Below, piece after piece: positions 52,357 through 61,875 of a stretch of DNA of 64,000 nucleotides; position 1 is the first letter of the stretch; every line of letters begins with the position of its first letter. This stretch comes from an uncultured archaeon (GTDB lineage Archaea > Thermoproteota > Nitrososphaeria > JACIWG01). The notes beneath the pieces are model-generated. The model saw only the letters and a list, made by a program, of their open reading frames with translations, was not told where the DNA came from and searched no databases. The stretch is from assembly GCA_938034445.1 (NCBI GenBank), contig CALHLD010000034.1, positions 1 to 64,000 on the forward strand, read 5' to 3'. A program made the position numbers and the translations under genes.

Positions 52357-52587
52357 TTAGTCAGCTACAATTAGGGTCATTGTTGACACAACATTATCCA
52401 TTTTTCTAATTTTGGATGAAATGAATTCTCTTAACTTTTCCAAAGATTCTATATAAACTTTGGCTATTATATCGAATGTTCCATACACTAAAAATGCTTC
52501 TTTAACATTCTCCATTTTCCTAAGCTGTATCAAAAGTTTTTTTTCATATCCTGAATCCGCATTAATTAGTAGGTAGGCTGTTGGCAT
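52357..52587 (-). CDS. Stand-alone Lrp/AsnC ligand-binding (RAM) domain
   Basis: A 76-residue protein made only of the RAM/ACT-like effector domain (AYLLINADSGYEKKLLIQLRKMENVKEAFLVYGTFDIIAKVYIES, then VSTMTLIV). It lacks the DNA-binding helix-turn-helix of full Lrp proteins. Stand-alone copies are common in archaea and may bind amino acids and pair with full-length regulators. It is inserted between the potBC and potAD pairs, on the potAD strand, so it may sense a ligand of that system; this is inference. Confidence 0.88.
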   Translation of the reverse strand: MPTAYLLINADSGYEKKLLIQLRKMENVKEAFLVYGTFDIIAKVYIESLEKLREFISSKIRKMDNVVSTMTLIVAD

Positions 52588-52638
52588 GCACTGCGGTGGA
52601 TGTGCAATAGAATATAAACTTTTTAAAATTTTTAATTT

Positions 52639-53703
52639 CTAGTCTTCTTTTGGCAAAATTATTGCGTCTTCAATATTCCAGTTTACGAAAACATTTTCTC
52701 CTTTATTAAATTGTCCACCTATCGCCTGTGCTCGTGCCAGTATTTCAAAGTGTCCTCCTATTGAAATCTTGTAAATTGTATCGTCTCCCCTGTAAATATA
52801 TTCCTCAATCTTTCCTTCTATAGAATTATCGAATTTTCTAACATAATGATGTTTTGTTATAAGGATTTTTTCAGGTTTTATGCTTATGTAAACTTCCCTA
52901 TCGAAGAAATCCTTGGGATAAAGGCCCTTTAATTCAAAACCATTTACTATAATCTTGTTTCCATCTAAGCATTTTCCCGATAGAAGGTTACTCTCTCCAA
53001 CGAATTGTGCAACAAACTTTGTCCTTGGCTTTTCATAAACTTCTCTAGGTGTTCCAACCTGTTCTATATGTCCCTTATTCATTACCGCAATCCTGTCAGA
53101 CATCGCCATAGCCTCTCCTTGATCGTGTGTAACGTAAATGAAAGTGTTTTTTGTCTCATCATGTATCCTCTTTATTTCGGTCTGCATCTGGAGTCTAAGC
53201 TTTAAATCTAGTGCACCTAGTGGCTCATCTAAGCATAAGATGGATGGTTCGGTTACAAGTGCTCTCGCAAGAGCGACTCTCTGTCTCTGTCCACCGCTTA
53301 ACTCATTAATTCTCCTGTTCTCGAAACCCTGTAACTCAACCAGTTCAAGCATTCTTGCAACCTTTTCTTGTATTACATCTTTTGACAGTTTCTTTAATTT
53401 TAGTCCGAAGGCAACATTTTCTCCTACAGTAAGGTGGGGAAAGAGTGCGAGCGACTGAAAGACCATGCCAACATTACGTTTATATGGTGGTACATCGTTA
53501 ACAACATTCCCTCCAATCTTTATTAAACCCTTTGTTGGCTCCTCAAACCCACATACTAGTCTTAATGTTGTAGACTTACCGCATCCACTTGGTCCAAGAA
53601 GTGAAAAGAATTCTCCAGGCTTAATGTAGAGGTTTATATTGTCCACTGCGGTTATTGAACCATATTTCTTTGTCAAGTTTATAAGTTCAAGGTCGCGGGT
53701 CAT
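52639..53703 (-). CDS. potA: Spermidine/putrescine-type ABC ATPase PotA
   Basis: A 354-residue ATPase. It has GPSGCGKSTT (Walker A), VFQSLALFPHLTVGENVAFGLK (Q-loop), LSGGQRQRVALARAL (signature), LCLDEPLGALD (Walker B) and YVTHDQGEAM (H-loop). A C-terminal TOBE/OB region (about 240-354) is complete. All catalytic residues are standard, unlike the ATPase at 25895. Its start directly abuts the potD stop, so it is the second gene of a potD-potA operon. Confidence 0.93.
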   Translation of the reverse strand: MTRDLELINLTKKYGSITAVDNINLYIKPGEFFSLLGPSGCGKSTTLRLVCGFEEPTKGLIKIGGNVVNDVPPYKRNVGMVFQSLALFPHLTVGENVAFGLKLKKLSKDVIQEKVARMLELVELQGFENRRINELSGGQRQRVALARALVTEPSILCLDEPLGALDLKLRLQMQTEIKRIHDETKNTFIYVTHDQGEAMAMSDRIAVMNKGHIEQVGTPREVYEKPRTKFVAQFVGESNLLSGKCLDGNKIIVNGFELKGLYPKDFFDREVYISIKPEKILITKHHYVRKFDNSIEGKIEEYIYRGDDTIYKISIGGHFEILARAQAIGGQFNKGENVFVNWNIEDAIILPKED

Positions 53704-54825
53704 TTACGCCCTAATCTCCGACCAAAGCTTACCCATAAGGTTTCTTTCTTCTTGCGTGAAAGGTCGGAGAATCTCAAGTTTATCCATTACCTCGTCTGAT
53801 GGGTATATGTTTGGGTCTTCAGCAATTTCTGGGTAAACATACCCTCTTTCAACTGTTATTTTGCATGGGTTTGCTATAAAGAGATAGTTGCTGTTTATTG
53901 CGGCTATCGATGGTCTGAGCATGTAGTCTATGAATTTATGTGATATGTTCAAATTTTTTGATTCATTTAAGAGCACAAAATTATCCATCCAAAGTGTCCC
54001 TCCTTCTCCAGCTATTTTATAGCCTATACTTTCATTCTGGTACGATGCAAGATATATGTCTGTACTGTAGCCTAAAGCTAAAACTGCATCACCAGATATC
54101 AACAGTTCCTTAACTTGTTCTGCAGAAAATTTCAGGAGATACGGTTTAATTTTTAAAATTAGTTCTTTAGCTTGAGTTAAGTGGTCTTCGTTAGTGTCAT
54201 TTATACTATAACCGAGGTACTTTAATGCTGCCGCAAAAACTTCTCTCATTTCATCAACTAATACAACTTTCTTACTATACTTTGATATCTTAGATTCATC
54301 AAATATTATTTCGAATCCTTCAAAGTCCTCTGTTACAACATCCTTGTTGTATCCTATTCCAGTTGTACCCCACATATAGGGAACTGAATACTCTTGTTTT
54401 TGATCAAAGGGTGGATTACGAAATTTATCGCTAACGAACTTAAAGTTTTTTATTTTTGTATAATCGAGTTTTTGAAGCAGATTCTGTTGTATCATTTCTC
54501 CCACTTTATAGTCTGATGCAACAACAACGTCAAAGCCTGACCCACCAGCCCTAATCTTTGCAAACATTTCATCAGGGTTACTGTATGTCGTGTACGTTAA
54601 ATTAACACCATATTCGTCTCTAAAATCATCACATACGCCTGGAGCTATGTAATCGTACCAATTGTAAACATTAATTGTTGGCTCGATTTCTAAACTTGAC
54701 CTTTTTAAAGCCTCTTCTAGTTTATTAATCTCATTTTTTCCAATAACGTATTGGATTACTCCTCCTGCTAAAGCTCCTGCGCCAAATACTGTTCCAATTT
54801 TTAAAAAATCTCGTCTGTTAGGCAA
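53704..54825 (-). CDS. potD: Polyamine-type substrate-binding protein PotD, Tat signal
   Basis: A 373-residue binding protein of the PotD/PotF type. The N-terminus is MPNRRDFLKIGTVFGAGALAG: a twin-arginine signal with a hydrophobic stretch and no lipobox. The mature part begins with EIEPTINVYNWYDYIAPGVCDDF, the hallmark 'NVYNW..YI.P' of the family, and includes VPYMWGTTGIGYN. Ligand-site residues typical of polyamine binders (Trp and acidic groups) are plausible but not verified. The start is TTG 54825, about 30 bases after a TATA box. Confidence 0.9.
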   Translation of the reverse strand: MPNRRDFLKIGTVFGAGALAGGVIQYVIGKNEINKLEEALKRSSLEIEPTINVYNWYDYIAPGVCDDFRDEYGVNLTYTTYSNPDEMFAKIRAGGSGFDVVVASDYKVGEMIQQNLLQKLDYTKIKNFKFVSDKFRNPPFDQKQEYSVPYMWGTTGIGYNKDVVTEDFEGFEIIFDESKISKYSKKVVLVDEMREVFAAALKYLGYSINDTNEDHLTQAKELILKIKPYLLKFSAEQVKELLISGDAVLALGYSTDIYLASYQNESIGYKIAGEGGTLWMDNFVLLNESKNLNISHKFIDYMLRPSIAAINSNYLFIANPCKITVERGYVYPEIAEDPNIYPSDEVMDKLEILRPFTQEERNLMGKLWSEIRA

Positions 54826-54854
54826 TTTTTTATGTTTAATGGTTTAAAAAAACC

Positions 54855-54863
54855 TTATATAAA
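54855..54863 (-). promoter_or_regulatory. TATA box of the potD-potA operon
   Basis: On the minus strand it reads TTTATATAA, about 30 bases before TTG 54825. The 206-base gap to the divergent surface-protein gene also holds TTTATTAA (54998-55005), a likely TATA box for ATG 55032 on the plus strand. No other structure is evident there. Confidence 0.6.
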
Positions 54864-55031
54864 CATTAATTTCATGCCAAAAAATTTCCTGGACTCAATT
54901 AAATTTTGGTGTTACAACTTCAAAAATTTTTGTCTTTGACAGACTTATTAAAGTACATAATTATGTAATTTTGTATTTTTTTTCTTTCACCGTTAACTTT
55001 ATTAATCACATATTCTTAATTAGTTGGATTA

Positions 55032-57455
55032 ATGTTGATGGAACGCACTATTTGTAAATCTAGTAAAAAGCTTCTTTCTTCTAAAAAATTTTTGGCCATT
55101 TCAGTAATCATTTTCTTAGTTTTTCCACTATTATTGTTTACCAACGTATTGGCACAGGAAGAGCCTTTGTCACTGGTTTTAACTCCTGCACTAAAGTCGG
55201 TTCCAGCTGATGGAAAACCTCATCCAGCCTTCTTTATCTCAGTTGTTGATAGTAATGGAAATCCATATTTGTTAGAGAATCCTGTTGAAGTTATATTATC
55301 TAGTTCTGACGATAACATTTTAAAGGTTCCAAAGAAAGTGGTGATAGGTAGTGGTTCATATTATGCGATAGTTAATGCGACTAGTAATGTTTCTGAAAGT
55401 AGGACTGTCGAGGTATCAGCTGCTGCAACAGGTTTCAAATCTTCTGTAATTAATATGGTTGCTGAACCGCTCGCGGGCACACCTAAGGCTTTAAAGGTAA
55501 CATTGCTTCCAGATATCCTTGCTCCATCTGTTGGAGCTAAATCCAAGATTGTGGTTACTCTTGTCGATTCTTACGGTAACCCTACAAAGGCTAGAACAGA
55601 TCTAACGGTTTCTCTATCTTCATCAAATAATCAGATTGCCTACGTTGAAGAAGATTCAATTAAAATACCTAAGGGCAGCTTTTCAGCCCAAGGTAATGTT
55701 ATTGCTAAAGGTTTCATAGGAAGCACAACCATTACTGCATCATGTGCCGATCTCATGCCCGACTCAATGACTTTAAGAGTTTCAGGTGCAAAACCTGAAA
55801 AGCTCTACGTGATGCTACCTCCACTTCTATGTGTACGTGAAAATCTTTCCATTCCAGTCGCTATTGTTGACCAGAACCTTATGCCTGCTAAAGTGCCCTA
55901 TCCGGTTACAGTGAAACTTTATTCAAGTAACAGATCTATTGCTGAAGTAGAACCAGAAGTTGTTATTAGTGGTGAAGAATGGTTTACGTTAGCCCATGTC
56001 TATGTTAACAATACTGGTAGGGCTACAATTTACGCATCATCTGCAAACCTTCTAACTGCGAGCGTTGATATAGAAGTGATAAATAATACTGCTAAACCCT
56101 ATTCAATAAAAGTTTATTCTCTTGCACAAATGTTTCCATCTGACGAGAAAGAATATACTTCCCTAATGGTGCAACTTTTAGACAAAGATGGTAAACCATG
56201 TAAAACCAACAATTCAATAGCAGTTAACGTATTCTCCTCATATTTCGATGTTTTTTCTACAGAAACTCAAATTATTATAGGTGCAAATAGGTCTGTTGAA
56301 TATGTTAAAGGTACTCCAAAAGCTTATGGCCAAGTAGAAATAACTGCTGTAACATCAGATTTAGTCAAGGGAAGCTGCACAGTAAATGTTTACTCACCCG
56401 TTCCATCTACTACAACAATAATAATTCCACCAATACCAACAGGAGGTGAAGTAGAAGCATGCATTGTAACATCAAGTTCAGGTCTACCTGCTCCAGTTCA
56501 ACTGAACACTCTTGTTTTACTCTCTCCATCAGACACTAAAGTTGTAGGTGTTGAAGAGAACGTCGTTCTAGAAAAGAAGAGCTACTACCAGATTTTCAAA
56601 ATTTGGGGTAAGTCCCCTGGAAACTTTTTCCTCACAGCTTCAGCCAGTGGAATTCCTTCTGGCAGCATAACCTCAACAGTACATGTGGTTAGAGCATCGA
56701 CATTCTTTATCACAACAATAAAACCATTAACCACACTCTCGTTTCCCATATCTGTTCAGTTATTAACCTCGACTGGAAGTCCTGGTGTAGTCGGTGAATC
56801 GTTCACTATAAAAGTTGCTTCAAGCAATGCTACAGCTATTTCGGTAGTGCCTGAAGTTAGTATGGGGCCGGAAAATGCTGAAGTTATACTGTTTGCTAAT
56901 GCTAATTCACCAGGAAATAGCTACATCTCATTTGTAGCCGACGGCTTTACAACATCATCAATACATCTAATTCCACATACTTATACTGCTTCATTAAACA
57001 TTATTTCGGTTGCATCAGCAAAAGCTGGCGAAAACATTATAATAGACGTACAAGCCATAGTAAACAATAGGCCATGCAAAGGTCTCACCATAAAATGGTC
57101 TGGTATGGGTCTTCAGCAGACCCAAACTGTAACAAAATCTGACGGTAAATCTAACAATCTACTATATGTCCAAGAACGGGAAAATGTGATAGAGGTTTCA
57201 GCTACAATTGTAGGGGTTGGAACAATATCCAATAAAACACTAATTTGGGGAATACCATACTCAGAACAAATTACAACCACAACTACAACTCCTCCCCCTC
57301 CACCACCTTATGCAATATTATTTGAACCGCTTGTGATAATACCAATAATAGTTGTAGTCGTCTTAATCTTGGCATTCCTCATATTCAGAAGCAGATCAAG
57401 GAAAGTGGTTGAAGGTGAGGAAGAAGAATTAGGTGCCGAAGAAACTGCTTCCTAA
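55032..57455 (+). CDS. Large secreted, membrane-anchored surface protein with repeated Ig-like domains
   Basis: An 807-residue protein. A signal peptide (about 12-42, hydrophobic FLAISVIIFLVFPLLLF, then VLAQEEP) is followed by about six tandem beta-rich units of 90-110 residues. Each begins near a 'VSADGK/PSVGAK' turn and carries 'DSxGNP' and 'LSSSxxxIxxV' elements, as in bacterial Ig-like (invasin/BIG) repeats. A Thr/Pro stalk (TTTTTTPPPPPP) precedes a membrane helix (about 763-785) and an acidic tail. This is the layout of an archaeal cell-surface or adhesion protein. Ligand or partner unknown. It is divergent from potD. Confidence 0.82.
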   Translation: MLMERTICKSSKKLLSSKKFLAISVIIFLVFPLLLFTNVLAQEEPLSLVLTPALKSVPADGKPHPAFFISVVDSNGNPYLLENPVEVILSSSDDNILKVPKKVVIGSGSYYAIVNATSNVSESRTVEVSAAATGFKSSVINMVAEPLAGTPKALKVTLLPDILAPSVGAKSKIVVTLVDSYGNPTKARTDLTVSLSSSNNQIAYVEEDSIKIPKGSFSAQGNVIAKGFIGSTTITASCADLMPDSMTLRVSGAKPEKLYVMLPPLLCVRENLSIPVAIVDQNLMPAKVPYPVTVKLYSSNRSIAEVEPEVVISGEEWFTLAHVYVNNTGRATIYASSANLLTASVDIEVINNTAKPYSIKVYSLAQMFPSDEKEYTSLMVQLLDKDGKPCKTNNSIAVNVFSSYFDVFSTETQIIIGANRSVEYVKGTPKAYGQVEITAVTSDLVKGSCTVNVYSPVPSTTTIIIPPIPTGGEVEACIVTSSSGLPAPVQLNTLVLLSPSDTKVVGVEENVVLEKKSYYQIFKIWGKSPGNFFLTASASGIPSGSITSTVHVVRASTFFITTIKPLTTLSFPISVQLLTSTGSPGVVGESFTIKVASSNATAISVVPEVSMGPENAEVILFANANSPGNSYISFVADGFTTSSIHLIPHTYTASLNIISVASAKAGENIIIDVQAIVNNRPCKGLTIKWSGMGLQQTQTVTKSDGKSNNLLYVQERENVIEVSATIVGVGTISNKTLIWGIPYSEQITTTTTTPPPPPPYAILFEPLVIIPIIVVVVLILAFLIFRSRSRKVVEGEEEELGAEETAS

Positions 57456-57535
57456 CCCCCATCTTTTTTATTTAAAGATATTTTAAATTTGCAAAAGATT
57501 TAAAATTGAACAAATGATTAGGGCTGGCGATAGGT

Positions 57536-58246
57536 ATGAAGTTAATAATTTTTGGTCCACCTGGTTCTGGAAAGGGAACATATTCTATGAGATTGAGGGA
57601 AAGATATGGTTTAGAAAAGATTTCTACTGGTGACATATTCAGAGATGAAATAAAAAGGGGAACAATTCTGGGCAAAAAGATAGAAAACTATTTGAAGGAA
57701 GGAAAACTTGTCCCAGACGATGTAGTTATAGAGGTTGTTAGAAGAAAGCTGGAGGGTTTAGAAAACTTCATACTAGATGGTTTTCCTAGGACTGTTGAGC
57801 AGGCGAAAGTTCTAGATAGTATTACAAAAATTGATGCGATAATAAAAATCAACGCTCATAAAGAAATATTGATTAAAAAAATTTCTGCAAGAAGAATATG
57901 TTCGAATCCAAAATGTGATGGAAACTATAACGTAGCCGATATAAAGAAGACTATCGAAGGTATCGAGTACATTCTTCCACCACTACTTCCAAAAAATGAC
58001 ATGAAATGTGATAAATGTGGTTCACCTTTAATTCAAAGAGACGATGATAAGCCTGAAGTTATTGAGGAAAGGTTAAAAGTTTATGAACAGCAAAGTAAGC
58101 CTGTAATAGAATACTACACAAAAAAAGGCACAATTCCATTCATAGAAGTTTGGATGAACAGGCCTCCAGAAGAGGTTGTAGAAAATATTGTGAAATCGAT
58201 CGAGAAGCTTAAATCATGCTCTTCAAACCGGAACCAGTCAATATAA
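57536..58246 (+). CDS. adk: Adenylate kinase
   Basis: A 236-residue long-form adenylate kinase that interconverts ATP + AMP and 2 ADP. The P-loop is GPPGSGKGT (7-15), the AMP site KISTGDIFRDEIKRG, and DGFPRTVEQA follows. A LID domain carries four Cys (CSNPKC and CDKC), expected to bind zinc. The bacterial-type rather than the short archaeal AdkA fold is used. The 3' end overlaps the convergent threonine synthase gene by 38 bases. ATG 57536 gives the canonical N-terminus. Confidence 0.95.
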   Translation: MKLIIFGPPGSGKGTYSMRLRERYGLEKISTGDIFRDEIKRGTILGKKIENYLKEGKLVPDDVVIEVVRRKLEGLENFILDGFPRTVEQAKVLDSITKIDAIIKINAHKEILIKKISARRICSNPKCDGNYNVADIKKTIEGIEYILPPLLPKNDMKCDKCGSPLIQRDDDKPEVIEERLKVYEQQSKPVIEYYTKKGTIPFIEVWMNRPPEEVVENIVKSIEKLKSCSSNRNQSI

Positions 58247-59309
58247 TTAATACACTTTCTCTTTCACTTAATTTCTTTTCCTTTAAAAGTTTCAAGTATA
58301 CAGCATAAGCTACTGCTGAACTCGGTTCCACATACACTCCCTTTTTCGCTAAACTGTTATGTGCTTTAATAATCTCGTTTTCATCAACAATTTCTGCATC
58401 TCCATCAATCTTTTTCATCATATTATACATTTCTTCAAGTAAGGGTGGATTTGTTGTTATTAAGGCATCTGCGACAGAAAGTATCTTTTCAGGTTGAACA
58501 TACCTGCTTCCCTTCATCTTATGGTATAATGGTGAAACTTGGCTTGTCTGGCATGCTATAATTTTAGGCATTTTATCGATTATGCCAGAATCAAGTAAAT
58601 GGTTAAAACCCAATATGACCCCAAGTAAGAGGGTGCCCGCTGAAACTGGTAACAGTATGTTATCAAATGTCTTCCAGTCCATTTGTTCAGCGATTTCGTA
58701 AGCCAATGTTCTTATACCGTCTTTAAAATATGGGTGCCAAGAATGGCCCACATATATGCTGTCTCTAGCATTTTGAGCTGCAGCCGACACATCTTCTCTT
58801 CTTCCTTTAACTGTGTAAACTTCAGCTCCATACTTTTTTATTTGAAAGAGTTTCGGTCCAGAAGCGTTTTCTGGAACAAATATTTTCGCTTTCAATCCTG
58901 CTTTGGCACAGTATGCTGCAATTGATGCGCCAGCGTTACCTGAAGAATCTTCTGAAACGTATCTAATCCCTTTCAAATTTGATGTTATCCCAGAAATTAA
59001 CGTTGATGAGCCCCTATCCTTGTATGAGCCTGTAGGCATTAAAAAATCGAGCTTAAACCAAAGATTGTTCTCAAACTTGATAATTGGTGTGAAGCCTTCG
59101 CCAAGCGTGACCATAGAATCTCTAATGTATGGATAAAATTTTTTGTAACGCCATATACTATAGTTTTTTTTATCGATAAGATCGATAGAAAATTTTTCTT
59201 CTAAAACTATATTGAATGGTGCACCACATTCACACTTCCAACTTATGTTATCCCAGCTTTCTTTACCACATTTACTACATTTTACAATGTATCCCATACA
59301 GTTGGGCAT
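58209..59309 (-). CDS. thrC: Threonine synthase
   Basis: A 366-residue fold-type II PLP enzyme converting O-phosphohomoserine to threonine. An N-terminal zinc ribbon (CSKC and CEC, residues about 11-31) precedes the PLP lysine in MPTGSYKDRGS, the phosphate loop DSSGNAGAS, and a C-terminal ILTGSG. The zinc ribbon and length are those of archaeal ThrC. Related cysteate synthases are possible but less likely. The gene precedes no other threonine gene. It overlaps adk at the 3' end and follows an ABC-2 exporter pair on the same strand. Confidence 0.9.
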   Translation of the reverse strand: MPNCMGYIVKCSKCGKESWDNISWKCECGAPFNIVLEEKFSIDLIDKKNYSIWRYKKFYPYIRDSMVTLGEGFTPIIKFENNLWFKLDFLMPTGSYKDRGSSTLISGITSNLKGIRYVSEDSSGNAGASIAAYCAKAGLKAKIFVPENASGPKLFQIKKYGAEVYTVKGRREDVSAAAQNARDSIYVGHSWHPYFKDGIRTLAYEIAEQMDWKTFDNILLPVSAGTLLLGVILGFNHLLDSGIIDKMPKIIACQTSQVSPLYHKMKGSRYVQPEKILSVADALITTNPPLLEEMYNMMKKIDGDAEIVDENEIIKAHNSLAKKGVYVEPSSAVAYAVYLKLLKEKKLSERESVLIILTGSGLKSMI

Positions 59310-59339
59310 GCATATTGTATCTCATAACCTTTACTATAC

Positions 59340-60071
59340 CTAAATCTCCCTCCATCTAGCCATCTTAACAGTCAAAAAGATTGAGAATAGAAGAGAAAGA
59401 ATCAAATATGTCCAGCTCATCAAAATCTCGTTGAAGCCGAGACTAACTAGGTTCATACACTGTTTCAATATTTGGGCTGAATGGGTTGTTGGTATTAGGT
59501 AAGCTAAAGGTTTTAAGATTTCGGGAACAACTTCTATTGGATAAAATATTGGAGGTAAAATTGTAAGTATAAGGCTTAGAATTGAACTTATTTGCCATCC
59601 ATTTCTAGCGTTTGGAACAAATGTTGAAATGTAAAAGCTTATTGCTGAAACTATTATCCATGTGACTATAGATACTACAATTATTGTAATTATAGCTATA
59701 AGGCTTGAGCTCATTATAGCAAGTGGTATTAAAAGTATAATTATTCCTGGGGAGGAGAAAAAGAGTTCTGCTAAGGCAATACCCGCCATATATTCTAAAG
59801 CAGATAATGGTGATGCCACAAATATGTCTTGAAGTTTTATTTCACGTTTTATCCAAACAATATCTCCCATTACACTAACACCTGCTCCAACAAATATCAT
59901 AAGATATGATCCCACAAATGCTGTCGGCAAAGCCTTTTCACCAATAATCGTGTAAAAGAGGAAGAGGATAGTGAAGGGTGTTGAAAAAAGCCATACCATT
60001 GAAAGAAGGTTTCTCCTCAGCCAAAGAAAACCATACATGTAGCCTAAAATTAAAACAGACATTATTCCCAT
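59340..60071 (-). CDS. ABC-2 type transporter permease
   Basis: A 243-residue membrane protein with six predicted spans of the ABC-2 (DrrB/NodJ-like) type. It carries the family's terminal LSLILTILPPIFYPIEVVPEILKPLAYLIPTTHSAQIL block. Its start is three bases after the stop of the ATPase gene, and the pair forms a simple exporter for an unknown drug, lipid or polysaccharide. It is followed on the same strand by thrC. Confidence 0.87.
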   Translation of the reverse strand: MGIMSVLILGYMYGFLWLRRNLLSMVWLFSTPFTILFLFYTIIGEKALPTAFVGSYLMIFVGAGVSVMGDIVWIKREIKLQDIFVASPLSALEYMAGIALAELFFSSPGIIILLIPLAIMSSSLIAIITIIVVSIVTWIIVSAISFYISTFVPNARNGWQISSILSLILTILPPIFYPIEVVPEILKPLAYLIPTTHSAQILKQCMNLVSLGFNEILMSWTYLILSLLFSIFLTVKMARWREI

Positions 60072-60074
60072 TTC

Positions 60075-60977
60075 CTATTCACCTTCAGTTGCAAGGTCTA
60101 CAAAAACATCGTCTAATGTTATTGGTGACGTTTGCACCCTAACCCCCCTCTTTATGGACATGTTTACAAGCTCTTGTGCCGTTCTCTCATCTGTTAACAC
60201 ACGTTTTCTGTCTCCAACAACAACTATTCGACCATATGACCTTAACTCTTCCTCCGTAAACCCATTATAGATTTCAACTTTAATCTTCTCTTTGACTTCA
60301 CTCTTTAACTGTTCCACACTTCCTTTAGCGATAACATTACCATTATTTAATATAACAATATCGTCGGACAGGACTTCAGCCTCATCCAAATAGTGTGTTG
60401 TCAAGATTATTGATCCATATTTCCTGCAATATTCCCTTATAACCTTCCAAATATTTCTCCTACTTAGTGGGTCTAATCCTAATGTTGGCTCATCCAAAAG
60501 CAATAATTTTGACTTAGTAGCCATCGCCATTGCAACCAAGGTTCTCTGTCTTAAACCCCCAGAAAGCTGGTCTGCATGAACATCCTTGTACTCAAGTAAT
60601 TCGAGAGCTGACAAAGCCTCCAAAGCATTTTCTCTAGCCTCCTCTTTGCTGAAACCTCTAATCCTTAAAGTATAGTATACGTGATCCCATGGAGTGAGAG
60701 GAGGTAAAGTTGAGCCTTCTTGAGGCATAACCGTGATATTTTTTCTAACATTTTTACTTTCTTTAACGACATCATATCCTAAAACGTATGCTCTTCCCCT
60801 AGATGGTAAAAGTTGTGTCCCAATTATCCTTAAAAATGTTGTTTTACCGGCACCATTCCTTCCCAATATTGTAAAAACTCCTTGGCCTTTAAACTCGAAG
60901 CTAACATTATCTAAAGCCTTCACTCCACCCTTGTATGTTTTTGTAAGTTCGACAGCCTTCAAAATCTCTAATGTCAT
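60075..60977 (-). CDS. ABC-2 type transporter ATPase
   Basis: A 300-residue ATPase of the CcmA/DrrA type. Walker A is GRNGAGKTT, the Q-loop VMPQEGSTLPPLT, the signature LSGGLRQRTLVAMAM, Walker B LLLLDEPTLGLDP, and the H-loop TTHYLDEAE. The C-terminal DUF4162-like extension (KIKVEIYNGFTEEELRSYG) is present. The permease follows directly. The pair probably exports an unidentified substrate. Confidence 0.92.
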   Translation of the reverse strand: MTLEILKAVELTKTYKGGVKALDNVSFEFKGQGVFTILGRNGAGKTTFLRIIGTQLLPSRGRAYVLGYDVVKESKNVRKNITVMPQEGSTLPPLTPWDHVYYTLRIRGFSKEEARENALEALSALELLEYKDVHADQLSGGLRQRTLVAMAMATKSKLLLLDEPTLGLDPLSRRNIWKVIREYCRKYGSIILTTHYLDEAEVLSDDIVILNNGNVIAKGSVEQLKSEVKEKIKVEIYNGFTEEELRSYGRIVVVGDRKRVLTDERTAQELVNMSIKRGVRVQTSPITLDDVFVDLATEGE

Positions 60978-61124
60978 ATCTAAATCCCCTTTAACACAAT
61001 CACATTACACTAGTAAGGTGCAATAAATCCCGAAGGCATCTTTATTAAACTTTTTTGCATATAAACTCTTGATAAGACATTAAGATGTAAAAAGTTTAAT
61101 AATCTTAGAAACAAAGTTGAAATT

Positions 61125-61859
61125 ATGAGCGGTAAAAAAGTTAAAGAAATTAATGAAATGACAAATGAAGAAATAATTCAAGAATTGAAAAATTTTGACA
61201 CGGCAACAATATGTAATGTTGTCGCAACCTATCCTGGTAGCGATATATGTCTGAAGTTATATGATGCGTGGTATGGAGAATATTATACAGACCAGACATT
61301 AAAGTGTATGTACCCTGAACTTGGGCCAGTATGTGGTTACGCGGCAACAGCATGGTATTCTGAAGAGTCCACCAACTATACAAAACTTGACAAATTTATA
61401 TTACTAGACCATTTATATGAAACAAAGAAGCCAATAATCTTGGTCGCTAAACAAACTTATCCCCCTGAGCTCAAGAATCTTTCTGGACTTTTTGGGGGAA
61501 ACATGACCGCACAGTTTAAGGCAATGGGTGTAGTTGGTGTAGTAACAGATGGTCCCATGAGAGACCTTGAAGAAATTAAGGAAATGAAGGTCCAGTATCT
61601 GGCGACAGGCTTAACATCAGGTCATGGTCCCTTAATGTTAAGGGGGGCAAATATTCCAGTTAAGGTTGCTGGAATGGCAGTTGCGCCAGGAGACATTGTG
61701 CACATGGATGTGTGTGGTGCCGCAAAGTTTCCGGAAAGATTTTTGCCAAGAGTTCTAGAGTATGCTCGTGAACTTAGAAGAAGGGAGATAGAGCAGCAGA
61801 AAGTGTTTAAGGACCCAAACTTTGATTACCTAAAGTGGAAAGCAACTCAAATTAAATAA
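61125..61859 (+). CDS. RraA-like protein (aldolase/demethylmenaquinone methyltransferase fold)
   Basis: A 244-residue RraA-family protein. The catalytic stretch is VVGVVTDGPMRDLEEIKEM (the D-G-x-x-R-D motif that holds the metal and oxaloacetate-like ligand), followed by LTSGHGPLMLRGANIPVKVAGMAVAPGDIVHMD. Family members are 4-hydroxy-4-methyl-2-oxoglutarate aldolases, oxaloacetate decarboxylases or RNase E inhibitors; no RNase E is expected in archaea. The protein is about 80 residues longer than bacterial RraA, at both ends. GTTTAATA (61094-61101) lies about 27 bases before ATG 61125, a leaderless arrangement. Confidence 0.87.
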   Translation: MSGKKVKEINEMTNEEIIQELKNFDTATICNVVATYPGSDICLKLYDAWYGEYYTDQTLKCMYPELGPVCGYAATAWYSEESTNYTKLDKFILLDHLYETKKPIILVAKQTYPPELKNLSGLFGGNMTAQFKAMGVVGVVTDGPMRDLEEIKEMKVQYLATGLTSGHGPLMLRGANIPVKVAGMAVAPGDIVHMDVCGAAKFPERFLPRVLEYARELRRREIEQQKVFKDPNFDYLKWKATQIK

Positions 61860-61875
61860 TTTTTTACATCATTTT

